A DNA stretch of 64,000 nucleotides from Leuconostoc mesenteroides subsp. mesenteroides (GTDB lineage Bacteria > Bacillota > Bacilli > Lactobacillales > Lactobacillaceae). The notes beneath the pieces are model-generated. The model was not told the origin of the DNA, did no database searches, and worked only from the letters and a program-made list of their open reading frames with translations. Where the stretch lies: positions 791,501 to 855,500 of the forward strand of contig CP046062.1 of the NCBI GenBank assembly GCA_009676745.1, given 5' to 3'. Shown piece after piece: positions 41,209 through 48,808 of this stretch; the stretch's first letter is position 1, and each line of letters starts with the position of its first letter. The translations under genes were made by a program, and so were the position numbers.

Positions 41209-43040
41209 TTGAACAATATCAAGATGTTATCAATGATTTTGGGATTGGTGAACCGACTATCAAATATGCTGTTGGTGTCTTGACTGGTCATATCATTGCA
41301 GGAGAGAAAATCAAACTATCATGTGAACGTCACTTATCAGATTTACAACGGATTAAAACTGATCCAGAATTTCACTACGCTTATGATGCAGAGCGAACAG
41401 AAAAAATTATCAAGTTTAGTACATTATTGGTTGATTTAGAAACAAATGAGCCGTTTAAAATTAGTCCTTATGAAGCGTTTATTGTTGGTCTATTAGAGGG
41501 TTGGAAAGAGCCTGAAACAGGTGGTAAGCGCTTTGATAGGGCAATTATATCAATGGCACGTGCAAATGGGAAAACAGCCGTGATGGCGTTGATAAGCTTG
41601 TTTAATTTCTTGTTTGGTCAACCTAAAACGAACCGACAGTTAGCGGTTGCCAGTGCTGATACGGCTCATGCTGATGCCTTGTTCAAATACATGTCTAGTC
41701 AGTGGGCTAACCTAGCAGGTGGGACGTTTTCTAAGATGGCTAAGCAGTGGGGTATTGAGTACAACCAACGTGAGATGAAAATTAAAAGCCAGTCGACAAC
41801 CATGCGTAAATTAAGTGCCTCATCAAGTACAACTAGTGATGGTATTGGTCATTTTAGTTACGCTGTGGTTGATGAATATCACTTATTCAAAGACCGTTCG
41901 TTTATCAATTCAATTACATCAGGGCAAACGTTCCTACCATACTCACAAACGATATTTATTAGTACCAGTGGGACAGATGTGCGCAGTCCAATGTTTGCAG
42001 ATTATAAGCGGTATAGCTCATATATGGAGCAAAAGACATGGCGTGAGATTGATAATATTCTGTTTCTAGCATGGGAACAAGACAATGATGATGAAGCCTT
42101 TGGAGACCCAAGTGTTTGGCAGAAGTCTAATCCATTATTTGAGTTAGAATCTAAACGCAAGTCAGCGATACCAAAAATGACTGCTGAACGAGATGAATTA
42201 AATTCACAGGGACGTTTACCTGATTTCTTAACCAAAAACATGAACAGGTGGCAGAATGCAAAAGAGAATGCGTTTCTACCAGTTGATTTGCTCACACAGT
42301 CGATTATTACAGCGTTCAATATGCAAGGTAGAGATGTCTATATTGGGTTTGATTACAGCCAAACTAATGATGATACAGCCATAGCCTTTGTATTCCCTTA
42401 TACAGATGATACAGGTAACCAAAAGTTTCACTTATATCAACACTCATTTATCCCATTGGCTAAGTTAGGAACGATTGAAGCCAAAGAACAGCGTGATGGC
42501 ATCAACTATCGAGATGTAGAAAGTAAGGGCTTTGCTACAATTACTCGTGACAGATTTGGGTTGATTGATGAAGATGAGGTATTTAATTTCATGTTGTCGT
42601 TCATTGAAAAATATGATCTCAATGTTAAGGCTATCTTGTATGACCAATGGGGAACAGGGACGTTTATCAGGCGACTAGATGAGGTCAAGAACGATTATCT
42701 GATTATTCCAGTTCGTCAGGGTATCAAGTCATTAAACGAACCCACAAAGTTCTTACAAACAGCGTTTATCAAGTCACAAATAACTATGCTTGATGATGAA
42801 GCCATGTTTGGCGCTTTATCTAATGCGGTTATTGTACAAGATAACAATGGTATCAAGATTGATAAGAACACCAACAGTGCAAAGATTGATGTGGCTGATG
42901 CCATTGTCAACGCCTTATTTGAGGGTATGTTTTACTTTACTTCATTCTCAAACGCCCCAGAAGATAAGAGCCACAGTCCATTTGCTGGTATGAGTGAAGA
43001 CCAGGTAAATGATTATTTTATGAATGAGTTTAAATTTTAA
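41205..43040 (+). CDS. terL: Terminase large subunit
   Basis: Packaging motor and nuclease of 611 aa, full length for the family. The ATPase has a variant Walker A ARANGKTA (118-125) and Walker B region YAVVDEYHLF; the C-terminal RNase H-like nuclease shows GFDYSQTNDDTAI, AILYDQWG and late Asp in KIDVADAIVNALF. It cuts and pumps DNA into proheads through the portal coded two genes downstream. No frameshift or deletion, so packaging should be functional. Confidence 0.95.
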   Translation: MIEQYQDVINDFGIGEPTIKYAVGVLTGHIIAGEKIKLSCERHLSDLQRIKTDPEFHYAYDAERTEKIIKFSTLLVDLETNEPFKISPYEAFIVGLLEGWKEPETGGKRFDRAIISMARANGKTAVMALISLFNFLFGQPKTNRQLAVASADTAHADALFKYMSSQWANLAGGTFSKMAKQWGIEYNQREMKIKSQSTTMRKLSASSSTTSDGIGHFSYAVVDEYHLFKDRSFINSITSGQTFLPYSQTIFISTSGTDVRSPMFADYKRYSSYMEQKTWREIDNILFLAWEQDNDDEAFGDPSVWQKSNPLFELESKRKSAIPKMTAERDELNSQGRLPDFLTKNMNRWQNAKENAFLPVDLLTQSIITAFNMQGRDVYIGFDYSQTNDDTAIAFVFPYTDDTGNQKFHLYQHSFIPLAKLGTIEAKEQRDGINYRDVESKGFATITRDRFGLIDEDEVFNFMLSFIEKYDLNVKAILYDQWGTGTFIRRLDEVKNDYLIIPVRQGIKSLNEPTKFLQTAFIKSQITMLDDEAMFGALSNAVIVQDNNGIKIDKNTNSAKIDVADAIVNALFEGMFYFTSFSNAPEDKSHSPFAGMSEDQVNDYFMNEFKF

Positions 43041-43055
43041 GAAAGGTGGTGCTGA

Positions 43056-43229
43056 ATGAATAAATTAAAAAATATTAGTCAATACATACCGTTTGTACTG
43101 ATTGTGTTGGGTATTATTGCGATTGTGATTTGTGCCTTTCAATTAGCTACACAAGTCGGTTGGCTTGCCATTGGTATTGGGCTATTTGTCTTAGCTTATA
43201 TCCTAGCGCCTAAAGGTGGTCAATCATGA
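43056..43229 (+). CDS. Small two-helix membrane protein between terL and portal
   Basis: 57 aa with two hydrophobic helices (about 11-29 and 34-50), ribosome site AAAGGTGG, and a 4-base overlap with the portal ATG. Such small membrane proteins between terL and portal are common in HK97-type modules; function not known. Confidence 0.7.
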   Translation: MNKLKNISQYIPFVLIVLGIIAIVICAFQLATQVGWLAIGIGLFVLAYILAPKGGQS

Positions 43230-44299
43230 GTATTAAAAATCCATTTGAAACAAGGCAGATGATTACACCTAGTAATTACATGCCTTTTATTTTTGCTGAC
43301 AGTGGCGTGGCTATTGTCCCTAATGATTTGATTAGCGCTGATGTTGCTTTACACAACAGTGACCTATACAGCGTAACAAGCCTTATCAGTGCAGATATTG
43401 CAGGTGCTATTTTTACAGGAAGTAATCCCAACGCCTTGAACGTTTTGAATAAGCCAAGCCATTTGACGAGCCGTTACAATTTTTGGCAGACGGTTGTTTT
43501 GGAGATATTGCTATCAGGTAATGCCTTTGTAGTGATTGATGGTCAAGAATTGCGCTATGTTCCTAATCAGAATGTGATGCTTGATTTAACCAATGATGTG
43601 CTGACTTATCAAATTACACCCTTTGGCGATTATCAAGGTGGGACATATCAAGCCAGTGCTGTACTTCATTTCAAGATTATGGCTCATGGTGTCAATGGTG
43701 CTGAATTAATCGGTCACAGTCCACTAGAAAGCCTAGTGAATGAAGTTCAACAGCAGGAACAAGCCAATCGGTTGTCGTTGAGTACGATAGCGAAAGCACT
43801 TAATCCCACGTCAGTTATCAAAGTACCTGAAGCAATAGTGAGTCCTGAAGCTAAGGATAATATCCGTAACGAGTTTGAGAAAGCCAATACAGGTGCGAAT
43901 GCTGGTCGTACTTTGGTATTAGATCAGAGTGCAGACTTTCAAAGTATCTCAATCAATGCAGACGTTGCCAAGTTCTTAAACAATGCAATTTATCAACGGA
44001 CACAGATTAGTAAGGCATTTGGTGTCCCTGATAGCTACTTAAATGGTCAAGGCGACCAACAAAGTAACTTAGAAATGATACAGAGCATGTATGTGAATGG
44101 TTTAAATCGTTACATTGAACCAATTATTAGTGAAATACAAGCTAAGTTTAGTGACGATATTTCATTAGATATGAGTAGCATTTTGGATTATTCCAACGCC
44201 ACTTTAAAGCAAGATTTACTGAATTTTGTTGATAAAGGTATCTTAGACGGCTCTCAGGCGCAAAAAATCTTAGTTGACAAGGGGGTAATCAATTTATGA
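43226..44299 (+). CDS. Portal protein, HK97 family
   Basis: Portal subunit of 357 aa forming the ring at the capsid vertex where DNA enters. LEILLSGNAFVVIDG, YVPNQNVMLD, VLHFKIMAHGVNG and SPLESLVNEVQQQEQANR match the HK97-type portal, as does the late ISKAFGVPDSYLNG. Slightly shorter than many phage portals, but complete at both ends. It is encoded between terL and the prohead protease, the canonical place. Confidence 0.92.
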   Translation: MSIKNPFETRQMITPSNYMPFIFADSGVAIVPNDLISADVALHNSDLYSVTSLISADIAGAIFTGSNPNALNVLNKPSHLTSRYNFWQTVVLEILLSGNAFVVIDGQELRYVPNQNVMLDLTNDVLTYQITPFGDYQGGTYQASAVLHFKIMAHGVNGAELIGHSPLESLVNEVQQQEQANRLSLSTIAKALNPTSVIKVPEAIVSPEAKDNIRNEFEKANTGANAGRTLVLDQSADFQSISINADVAKFLNNAIYQRTQISKAFGVPDSYLNGQGDQQSNLEMIQSMYVNGLNRYIEPIISEIQAKFSDDISLDMSSILDYSNATLKQDLLNFVDKGILDGSQAQKILVDKGVINL

Positions 44300-44856
44300 G
44301 CGATAAAGAGGTTAGAACCTTTGATATTAAAGGGTTAGAAGTGCGTGATGCCACTAGTGATGACTTTATTGGTCAAATTAGTGGGTATGCCGTTGTATTT
44401 AATGAACCGAGTGAAAACTTAGGCGGGTTTATCGAATATGTTAATCCTGATGCGTTTAATAATGTCAATCTAAGTGACGTAGTTGCTTTGTATGATCACA
44501 ATTTTGCAAACGTATTAGGCAGAACATCAGCAGATACCTTAAAACTTGATGTTGATAAAAAGGGCTTGCATTTTATTTTAGATATTCCGAATACAACGTT
44601 AGGTAATGACGTATACACCAACATCAGAGCAGGTAATTTAAAGGGCATGAGCTTTGGCTTTACGGTTGATTCAGATGAATGGGGTAAGGAAACAAACGAC
44701 ACACCAAAACGAACTATCAACAGTATAGGGGCGTTATATGAAGTGTCAGTAGTTACTATGCCCGCTTATCAGGAAACAACCGTGGCAGTAACCAGAGCGC
44801 TTAAAAATGATGCCTACAAGCAAAAGATGTTGGCAATGTTGAAGCTATATGAATAA
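44296..44856 (+). CDS. Prohead protease, HK97 family (U35/S78-like)
   Basis: Maturation protease of 186 aa. EVRDATSDDFIGQISGYAVVFNEPSE is the usual opening; ALYDHNFANVLGRT holds the catalytic His, and LKGMSFGFTVD the catalytic Ser in MSFGF. It removes the N-terminal scaffold part of the capsid protein. Overlaps portal by 4 bp and the capsid reading frame start region. Confidence 0.92.
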   Translation: MSDKEVRTFDIKGLEVRDATSDDFIGQISGYAVVFNEPSENLGGFIEYVNPDAFNNVNLSDVVALYDHNFANVLGRTSADTLKLDVDKKGLHFILDIPNTTLGNDVYTNIRAGNLKGMSFGFTVDSDEWGKETNDTPKRTINSIGALYEVSVVTMPAYQETTVAVTRALKNDAYKQKMLAMLKLYE

Positions 44857-44866
44857 GGAGGAAATG

Positions 44867-46027
44867 ATGAAAATTTCAGAAATAGAAACAGAGCTAAATG
44901 CTTTAAAAAAGCAAAAGGCAAACAAGATTGTAGAAGTTCGTGCATTAGCAGATTCTGATGATTCAGATGTGGCAGATGTGCAAAAGGGTGTTTCTTCTAT
45001 TGATGACTTGCAAGAGCAAATTGATGCTTTACAGGCGCAATTAGATGCCATTAAAAAAGCACAAGGGCTGTCAGACGATTCAACTGATGACAGTACACGA
45101 GATGATGACCCAGATTTACCAGAAGAACGCAGTTTGAAAGGACGAGAAAACATGGAAATTAAATTGAATCAAGAACAAGAAACAGCCGAAGTACGAGACT
45201 TCATGCACTACTTAAAGACTGGTGAAAAGCGTGACAACGGTATTACCACAACTGATGCAGGTGTTGTCATTCCAAAAGAGATTTTGGATATTCAAAAAGT
45301 ACCAACAGATGTGCGTAACCTGTCTGCTGTTATTAATCGTGTCTCTGTTACATCAGGAATGGGTTCACTGCCAATTCTACAAAAGAATACGGCACGTTTA
45401 ACAACAGCAGAAGAACGAGCTGAAAACCCTGAAATTGCAAAGGCAGTTTTGAAGAGTGTCGATTATAAGGCACTTACTTATCGTGGTGCTTTGCCATTGT
45501 CTATGGAAATGGTACAAGATGCACCTAACCTTAAAACATTGCTCAACACGTATGTTCAAGAGGCTAAGGAATTAACAGAGCAGTACCAAATTGGAAAGAT
45601 TTTGCAAACAGCCACTGCTGTGTCAGCAACTACAACTGATGACTTAAAGACAGCATATAATAAGGGCTTGGCAAACTATCAACGCCAATGGATTGTGACT
45701 GAAAGTTTCTACAATGCTGTTGATTTGTTGAAAGATGGTAATGGTCGTTACTTGTTACAAGATTCAATCGCTAGTGCATCAGGTAAGGCATTGTTTGGAG
45801 CTAGTGTACTTGTTGTTTCTGATGATGTGCTTGGTGTTGATGGTGATGCAAAAGCCTTTGTTGGTGACCCTAAAGCCTTCGTGTTGGAAGCTATGCGTTC
45901 TGATGTCGCGATTGAATGGGATCACAATGAAAACTTTGAACGTATTCTCGCAGTAGCTTTGCGTGCAGACTTTAAGCCAGCTGACACTAATGCAGGTAAG
46001 TTCATTACATTTGGTTCAGGTAAGTAA
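44867..46027 (+). CDS. Major capsid protein, HK97 fold, with N-terminal scaffold domain
   Basis: Head protein of 386 aa. The first 90 or so residues form a charged coiled coil (EIETELNALKKQKANK, DDLQEQIDALQAQLDAIKKA), the delta scaffold removed by the protease, probably after the acidic-to-basic switch near RSLKGREN. The rest follows the HK97 capsid pattern (TTDAGVVIPKEILD, GSLPILQKNTAR, LPLSMEMVQDAPN). ATG 44867 is used because AAGGAGG ends 5 bases upstream; ATGs at 44849 and 44864 are less well placed. A hairpin ACCCA-gtag-TGGGT follows the stop (46036-46049). Confidence 0.93.
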   Translation: MKISEIETELNALKKQKANKIVEVRALADSDDSDVADVQKGVSSIDDLQEQIDALQAQLDAIKKAQGLSDDSTDDSTRDDDPDLPEERSLKGRENMEIKLNQEQETAEVRDFMHYLKTGEKRDNGITTTDAGVVIPKEILDIQKVPTDVRNLSAVINRVSVTSGMGSLPILQKNTARLTTAEERAENPEIAKAVLKSVDYKALTYRGALPLSMEMVQDAPNLKTLLNTYVQEAKELTEQYQIGKILQTATAVSATTTDDLKTAYNKGLANYQRQWIVTESFYNAVDLLKDGNGRYLLQDSIASASGKALFGASVLVVSDDVLGVDGDAKAFVGDPKAFVLEAMRSDVAIEWDHNENFERILAVALRADFKPADTNAGKFITFGSGK

Positions 46028-46082
46028 ACTCATGTACCCAGTAGTGGGTGCGTACATATTAAATAACCACAGGAGGTGGCAC

Positions 46083-46382
46083 ATGGCGTTAATTACACCA
46101 CAAGAGCTACAAGATGAACTAAATATTGATGATGAAGAGAACGAGCTTCAAACACTTACGAGCTTGATTAGTGGCGCCACTGCCATGATTAAGGCATCTA
46201 TTCAAATGAAAATCACAGATGATGATATTTTAGCGGTTGATGCAGAGCTGTATAACCGTTTGATTAAGACATTGGCTACTTCAATGTACTATGATCGTGA
46301 ATTGAGTAATGGTTATTCAACTGGAGTTCGTATCATGTTGACAAATCTTAGAAGTGAGATTGTGGGGGCTGCCAATGCTTAG
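46083..46382 (+). CDS. Head-tail connector, gp6-like
   Basis: Connector of 99 aa: begins ALITPQELQDELNID, a typical gp6/gp15-like start, with mainly helical content and YYDRELSNGYSTGVRIML near the end. It forms the first ring below the portal. AGGAGGTGG precedes ATG 46083. It overlaps the next gene by 8 bp. Confidence 0.88.
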   Translation: MALITPQELQDELNIDDEENELQTLTSLISGATAMIKASIQMKITDDDILAVDAELYNRLIKTLATSMYYDRELSNGYSTGVRIMLTNLRSEIVGAANA

Positions 46383-46737
46383 ATATAAATTACTTAAATA
46401 CAAACCAAGTGACTTCAATAAAAGAGCACAGTTTGGCACAGTTAAATCAGTGGTTAATCCTAACACAGGACAAAAAGTTAAACAGTTTGTCTCGCAAATA
46501 GGATTAAAATATGCGCCACGTACTCGTAGCATGACACAGCAATATTCCATTACAGGAACAAGTTTAGAAGACACTATTTTGATTGTAGTGAGGCATAACA
46601 AAGCGATTAATAAGAAGTTAATTGTTATGTTACCAGATAAAACTTATTACGATATTGCTAGTATCAGTCCAGATGATTCTAACAACGTGATCACATACGA
46701 TATTGTAACTTTGAAATTAAACACATCAATACAATAG
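46375..46737 (+). CDS. Head closure / head-tail adaptor protein
   Basis: Adaptor of 120 aa, beta-rich and basic: FGTVKSVVNPNTGQKVKQFV, then APRTRSMTQQYSITGTSLED and KTYYDIASISPDDSNN, the pattern of SPP1 gp16-like head closure proteins. It would give the DNA-filled head the docking face for a helper-phage tail. It is the last morphogenesis gene; no tail completion, tube or tape-measure gene follows. Confidence 0.82.
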   Translation: MLRYKLLKYKPSDFNKRAQFGTVKSVVNPNTGQKVKQFVSQIGLKYAPRTRSMTQQYSITGTSLEDTILIVVRHNKAINKKLIVMLPDKTYYDIASISPDDSNNVITYDIVTLKLNTSIQ

Positions 46738-46745
46738 GGGGCATT

Positions 46746-46943
46746 ATGGCTATTCAAACAATTATTATTATTGGCATTCCACTGTGGTTGATAGCATGGA
46801 AAATGTATACAACAATAAAGCTATTAACCAACGAAATTAACTACTTCTCAAAAGAAATCAAGGGGGTAGTTGAGAGTATGGAACGTCTAAACAGTCAAGT
46901 ACAAGTACATGAATCTAAAATTAAGGCATTGGAGAATAAATGA
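46746..46943 (+). CDS. Membrane-anchored coiled-coil small protein
   Basis: 65 aa: one N-terminal hydrophobic helix (about 3-22), then a heptad-rich tail (EIKGVVESMERLNSQVQVHE). GGGGG ribosome site in front. It lies after the connectors and overlaps Xis. Function is unknown; could be a hemolysin-XhlA-like or spanin-like accessory by shape, but no lysis genes accompany it. Confidence 0.6.
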   Translation: MAIQTIIIIGIPLWLIAWKMYTTIKLLTNEINYFSKEIKGVVESMERLNSQVQVHESKIKALENK

Positions 46944-47131
46944 TGCAACAATTACAACGTTGGCCAAAGTGGTTAAACAGAAATGAAGCACATCAATATA
47001 TCAGTGTTGCTGATAACACATTCATGAAACATTATGTTAAGAATGGCAAGGTAAAGGGCTATCCGACAGAACATGGTATCAGATATGATCGTGATGAAAT
47101 TGATGAAGCAGTGAAACATTACTACGATTAA
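46940..47131 (+). CDS. Excisionase-like HTH protein (Xis)
   Basis: 63-aa MerR-like winged-helix protein: WLNRNEAHQYISVADNTFMK is the helix-turn-helix and KVKGYPTEHGIRYDRDEIDEA the wing and following helix, as in HTH_17 excisionases. It lies 109 bp before the integrase. Being read from the late operon, it would be made only after induction, when excision is needed. Confidence 0.75.
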   Translation: MMQQLQRWPKWLNRNEAHQYISVADNTFMKHYVKNGKVKGYPTEHGIRYDRDEIDEAVKHYYD

Positions 47132-47164
47132 AACGTGCAACCAGTCAAATAGTGTGAAATAATG

Positions 47165-47199
47165 AAAGCGTGTTAGTTTGAAATTACCACGCTTTTTTA
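47165..47199 (+). terminator. Terminator between xis and int
   Basis: AAAGCGTG / CACGCTTT stem with a 15-base loop and TTTTTTATTTT. It would insulate int from late transcription. Confidence 0.8.
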
Positions 47200-47239
47200 T
47201 TTTGACCTTTTGTCTCAATCATCAAAAGGAAGTATAAAA

Positions 47240-48367
47240 ATGCAGATAAAACAAGTTGATAGCAAACATGGTAAAGTCTATGAAGTTGTGGGCTACATTG
47301 GTAGGCATCAGGACGGAACGCAAGCAAGAGCCAAGAAACGAGGTTTTGACAGTAAACGTAGTGCACAACAGTGGTTTAACAATGAGGTGGCTCTGTTTAG
47401 CAATGGACAGAGTAAATACAATAAAAAAACAACCCCTAACGTTATGACCGTTAAAGAGTTGTATGATATGTGGATAAACACCTATCAGCAAAGCGTTGAA
47501 GAAAGTACGTTAGGTAAAACCATGACCATATTTAGGCTTCACGTGCTTCCACAATGGGCTGACATCAAGGTAAATGAAATCAAACCCATTGACTTACAAC
47601 TATACATTAACACATTACAACGAGAAATGCAGATGTACAGAAAAGTTACAGGGTACTTCCGTAAAATGTTAGATGTGGCTGTAAAGATGGATATGATAGA
47701 AAATAATCCATTTGTTAAGGTTGAGTTACCAAAAGAGAGACGAGTATTTGATAAGCCTAAGCAATTCATGGAGGCATCAGAATTTAAAGAGTTTATAGAT
47801 GTTTTAGATAAGAAATACCAATATGTCAATCGACAGGCATACACACTGCTTAGATTAGGCGCTTTCACTGGTATGCGAACAGAAGAAATACTTGCGTTAG
47901 AATGGCAACATATTGATTTTGATGGCGGTTATATCAGCATTGAGCAGGCATTGGGCCGTGGCTTGGCAGGTAGCACTTATCTAAAAGAACCAAAGAGCAG
48001 AACAAGTAAGCGTACTCTGAAAATTGAGAGTTCAATGGTTAGAGCATTGGCTAGTTGGTATGATACCACCCAATATAAAAATGATGATGATTTTGTATTC
48101 ACCAATGGCGGTAAGACATTACAACCGTTACGACCTAATAAGTGGCTACATGATGTTAGTGATAGGTATGGTGTAGCAGTTGGCTTATCAATGCACAAAT
48201 TACGCCACACTTGGGCTACATTGGCTATTGATCAGGGCGCAAGTGTTAAGCAGGTACAGACATATTTAGGTCATGCAGATGCCAGTATCACACTTAATAT
48301 TTATAGTGGGATAACTAAGCGAGCGAGTGATGAAACAGGTAGTATTTTAAACGGACTAATTGATTAA
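47240..48367 (+). CDS. int: Tyrosine recombinase integrase
   Basis: Site-specific integrase of 375 aa. An N-terminal arm-binding domain (KHGKVYEVVGYIGRHQDG) and SAM-like core-binding domain (about 65-165) precede the catalytic domain with Arg213 (GMRTEEIL), HKLR His319/Arg322, His345 (LGHADAS) and nucleophile Tyr355 (NIYSG). All key residues are present. AAGGAAG 9 bases before ATG 47240 decides the start; the frame is open upstream. It targets the 3' end of tRNA-Glu and ends right against the arm sites of attR. Confidence 0.95.
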   Translation: MQIKQVDSKHGKVYEVVGYIGRHQDGTQARAKKRGFDSKRSAQQWFNNEVALFSNGQSKYNKKTTPNVMTVKELYDMWINTYQQSVEESTLGKTMTIFRLHVLPQWADIKVNEIKPIDLQLYINTLQREMQMYRKVTGYFRKMLDVAVKMDMIENNPFVKVELPKERRVFDKPKQFMEASEFKEFIDVLDKKYQYVNRQAYTLLRLGAFTGMRTEEILALEWQHIDFDGGYISIEQALGRGLAGSTYLKEPKSRTSKRTLKIESSMVRALASWYDTTQYKNDDDFVFTNGGKTLQPLRPNKWLHDVSDRYGVAVGLSMHKLRHTWATLAIDQGASVKQVQTYLGHADASITLNIYSGITKRASDETGSILNGLID

Positions 48368-48388
48368 AATAACACACAAAGTAACACA
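48368..48388. repeat. Right arm-type integrase sites
   Basis: AATAACACA (48368-48376) and AGTAACACA (48380-48388), 12 bp apart, immediately after the int stop, matching the left arm word. Confidence 0.65.
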
Positions 48389-48424
48389 AAACGCCTTATG
48401 TACTGGTGTTAAAGGGTTTTATAA

Positions 48425-48443
48425 ACTCCCTCTAGCGCTATTA
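48425..48443. repeat. attR core (19 bp)
   Basis: actccctctagcgctatta, second copy of the core at 33867-33885; here it is not part of a tRNA gene. Confidence 0.93.
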
Positions 48444-48450
48444 TAAAAAA

Positions 48451-48480
48451 ACGATCAATATTATTATTGACCGTTTTTTT
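48451..48480 (+). terminator. Displaced terminator of tRNA-Glu
   Basis: acgatcaata / tattgaccgt stem (one mismatch) then TTTTTTT, 8 bases after attR. Before integration it would have stood 69 bases after the tRNA. Confidence 0.85.
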
Positions 48481-48700
48481 GTTGGTAACCACATGTATGT
48501 CGTTAGTTGCCAAGAAAATATGAATGGTATTTCAAAAATAGGTGTGGTGCTTTAATCAAACCACAAGATAAAATATCATGGATTTAGGGTTCAAGAAACC
48601 ACGGTGTGTACTATTGAATTAGTAGGGCGGATATGGTTTGATCATTTGTTAAATGATTAAAAAGAGAAGAATCCGTCATATGCTGGAGGGGTTGATTAAG
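48481..48700. other. Non-coding gap between attR and tgt with several inverted repeats
   Basis: No convincing gene. Visible structures: AAACCA/TGGTTT (48596-48601 / 48635-48640) around TACTA/TAGTA; then CGGAT (about 48629) with ATCCG (about 48671) enclosing ATCATTT-gtt-AAATGAT. No T run follows, so these are not standard terminators. All lie upstream of the tgt promoter. Confidence 0.35.
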
Positions 48701-48730
48701 TTGACAGTGTTCGGATTTTTCACGTACAAT
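48701..48730 (+). promoter_or_regulatory. Promoter of tgt
   Basis: TTGACA (48701-48706), 18-bp spacer, TACAAT (48725-48730); about 70 bases of leader. Confidence 0.75.
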
Positions 48731-48808
48731 GGTAAAGTATCAAATTATCATTTTCGTGGTAATTTCAACATGAAATGGTCGATACATTGCTAGAAATGGA
48801 GAAGACAC

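Larger units (their letters stand above)
33867..48443. mobile_element. Capsid-forming phage-inducible chromosomal island (cf-PICI)-like satellite, ~14.6 kb
   Basis: The element spans the two 19-bp att copies; one excised circle would be 14,558 bp. Gene order: attL, accessory genes, CI-type repressor and small membrane protein (minus), then on the plus strand Cro-like protein, small proteins, SF3 helicase, iteron origin, RinA-like activator, HNH, TerS, TerL, small membrane protein, portal, protease, capsid, two connectors, membrane-coiled-coil protein, Xis, integrase, attR. No gene looks broken. Tail tube, tape measure, baseplate, receptor-binding, holin and lysin genes are all missing. This composition matches cf-PICIs, which build their own capsids and use helper-phage tails. 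The alternative is a prophage that lost its tail and lysis genes; compactness, the satellite-type origin and intact att sites argue against it. Confidence 0.85.

Noticed and set aside
33867..48443. A full temperate prophage.
   Set aside because: Head and packaging genes are present, but no tail, tape-measure, baseplate, holin or lysin gene exists anywhere between the att sites, and there is no space for them.
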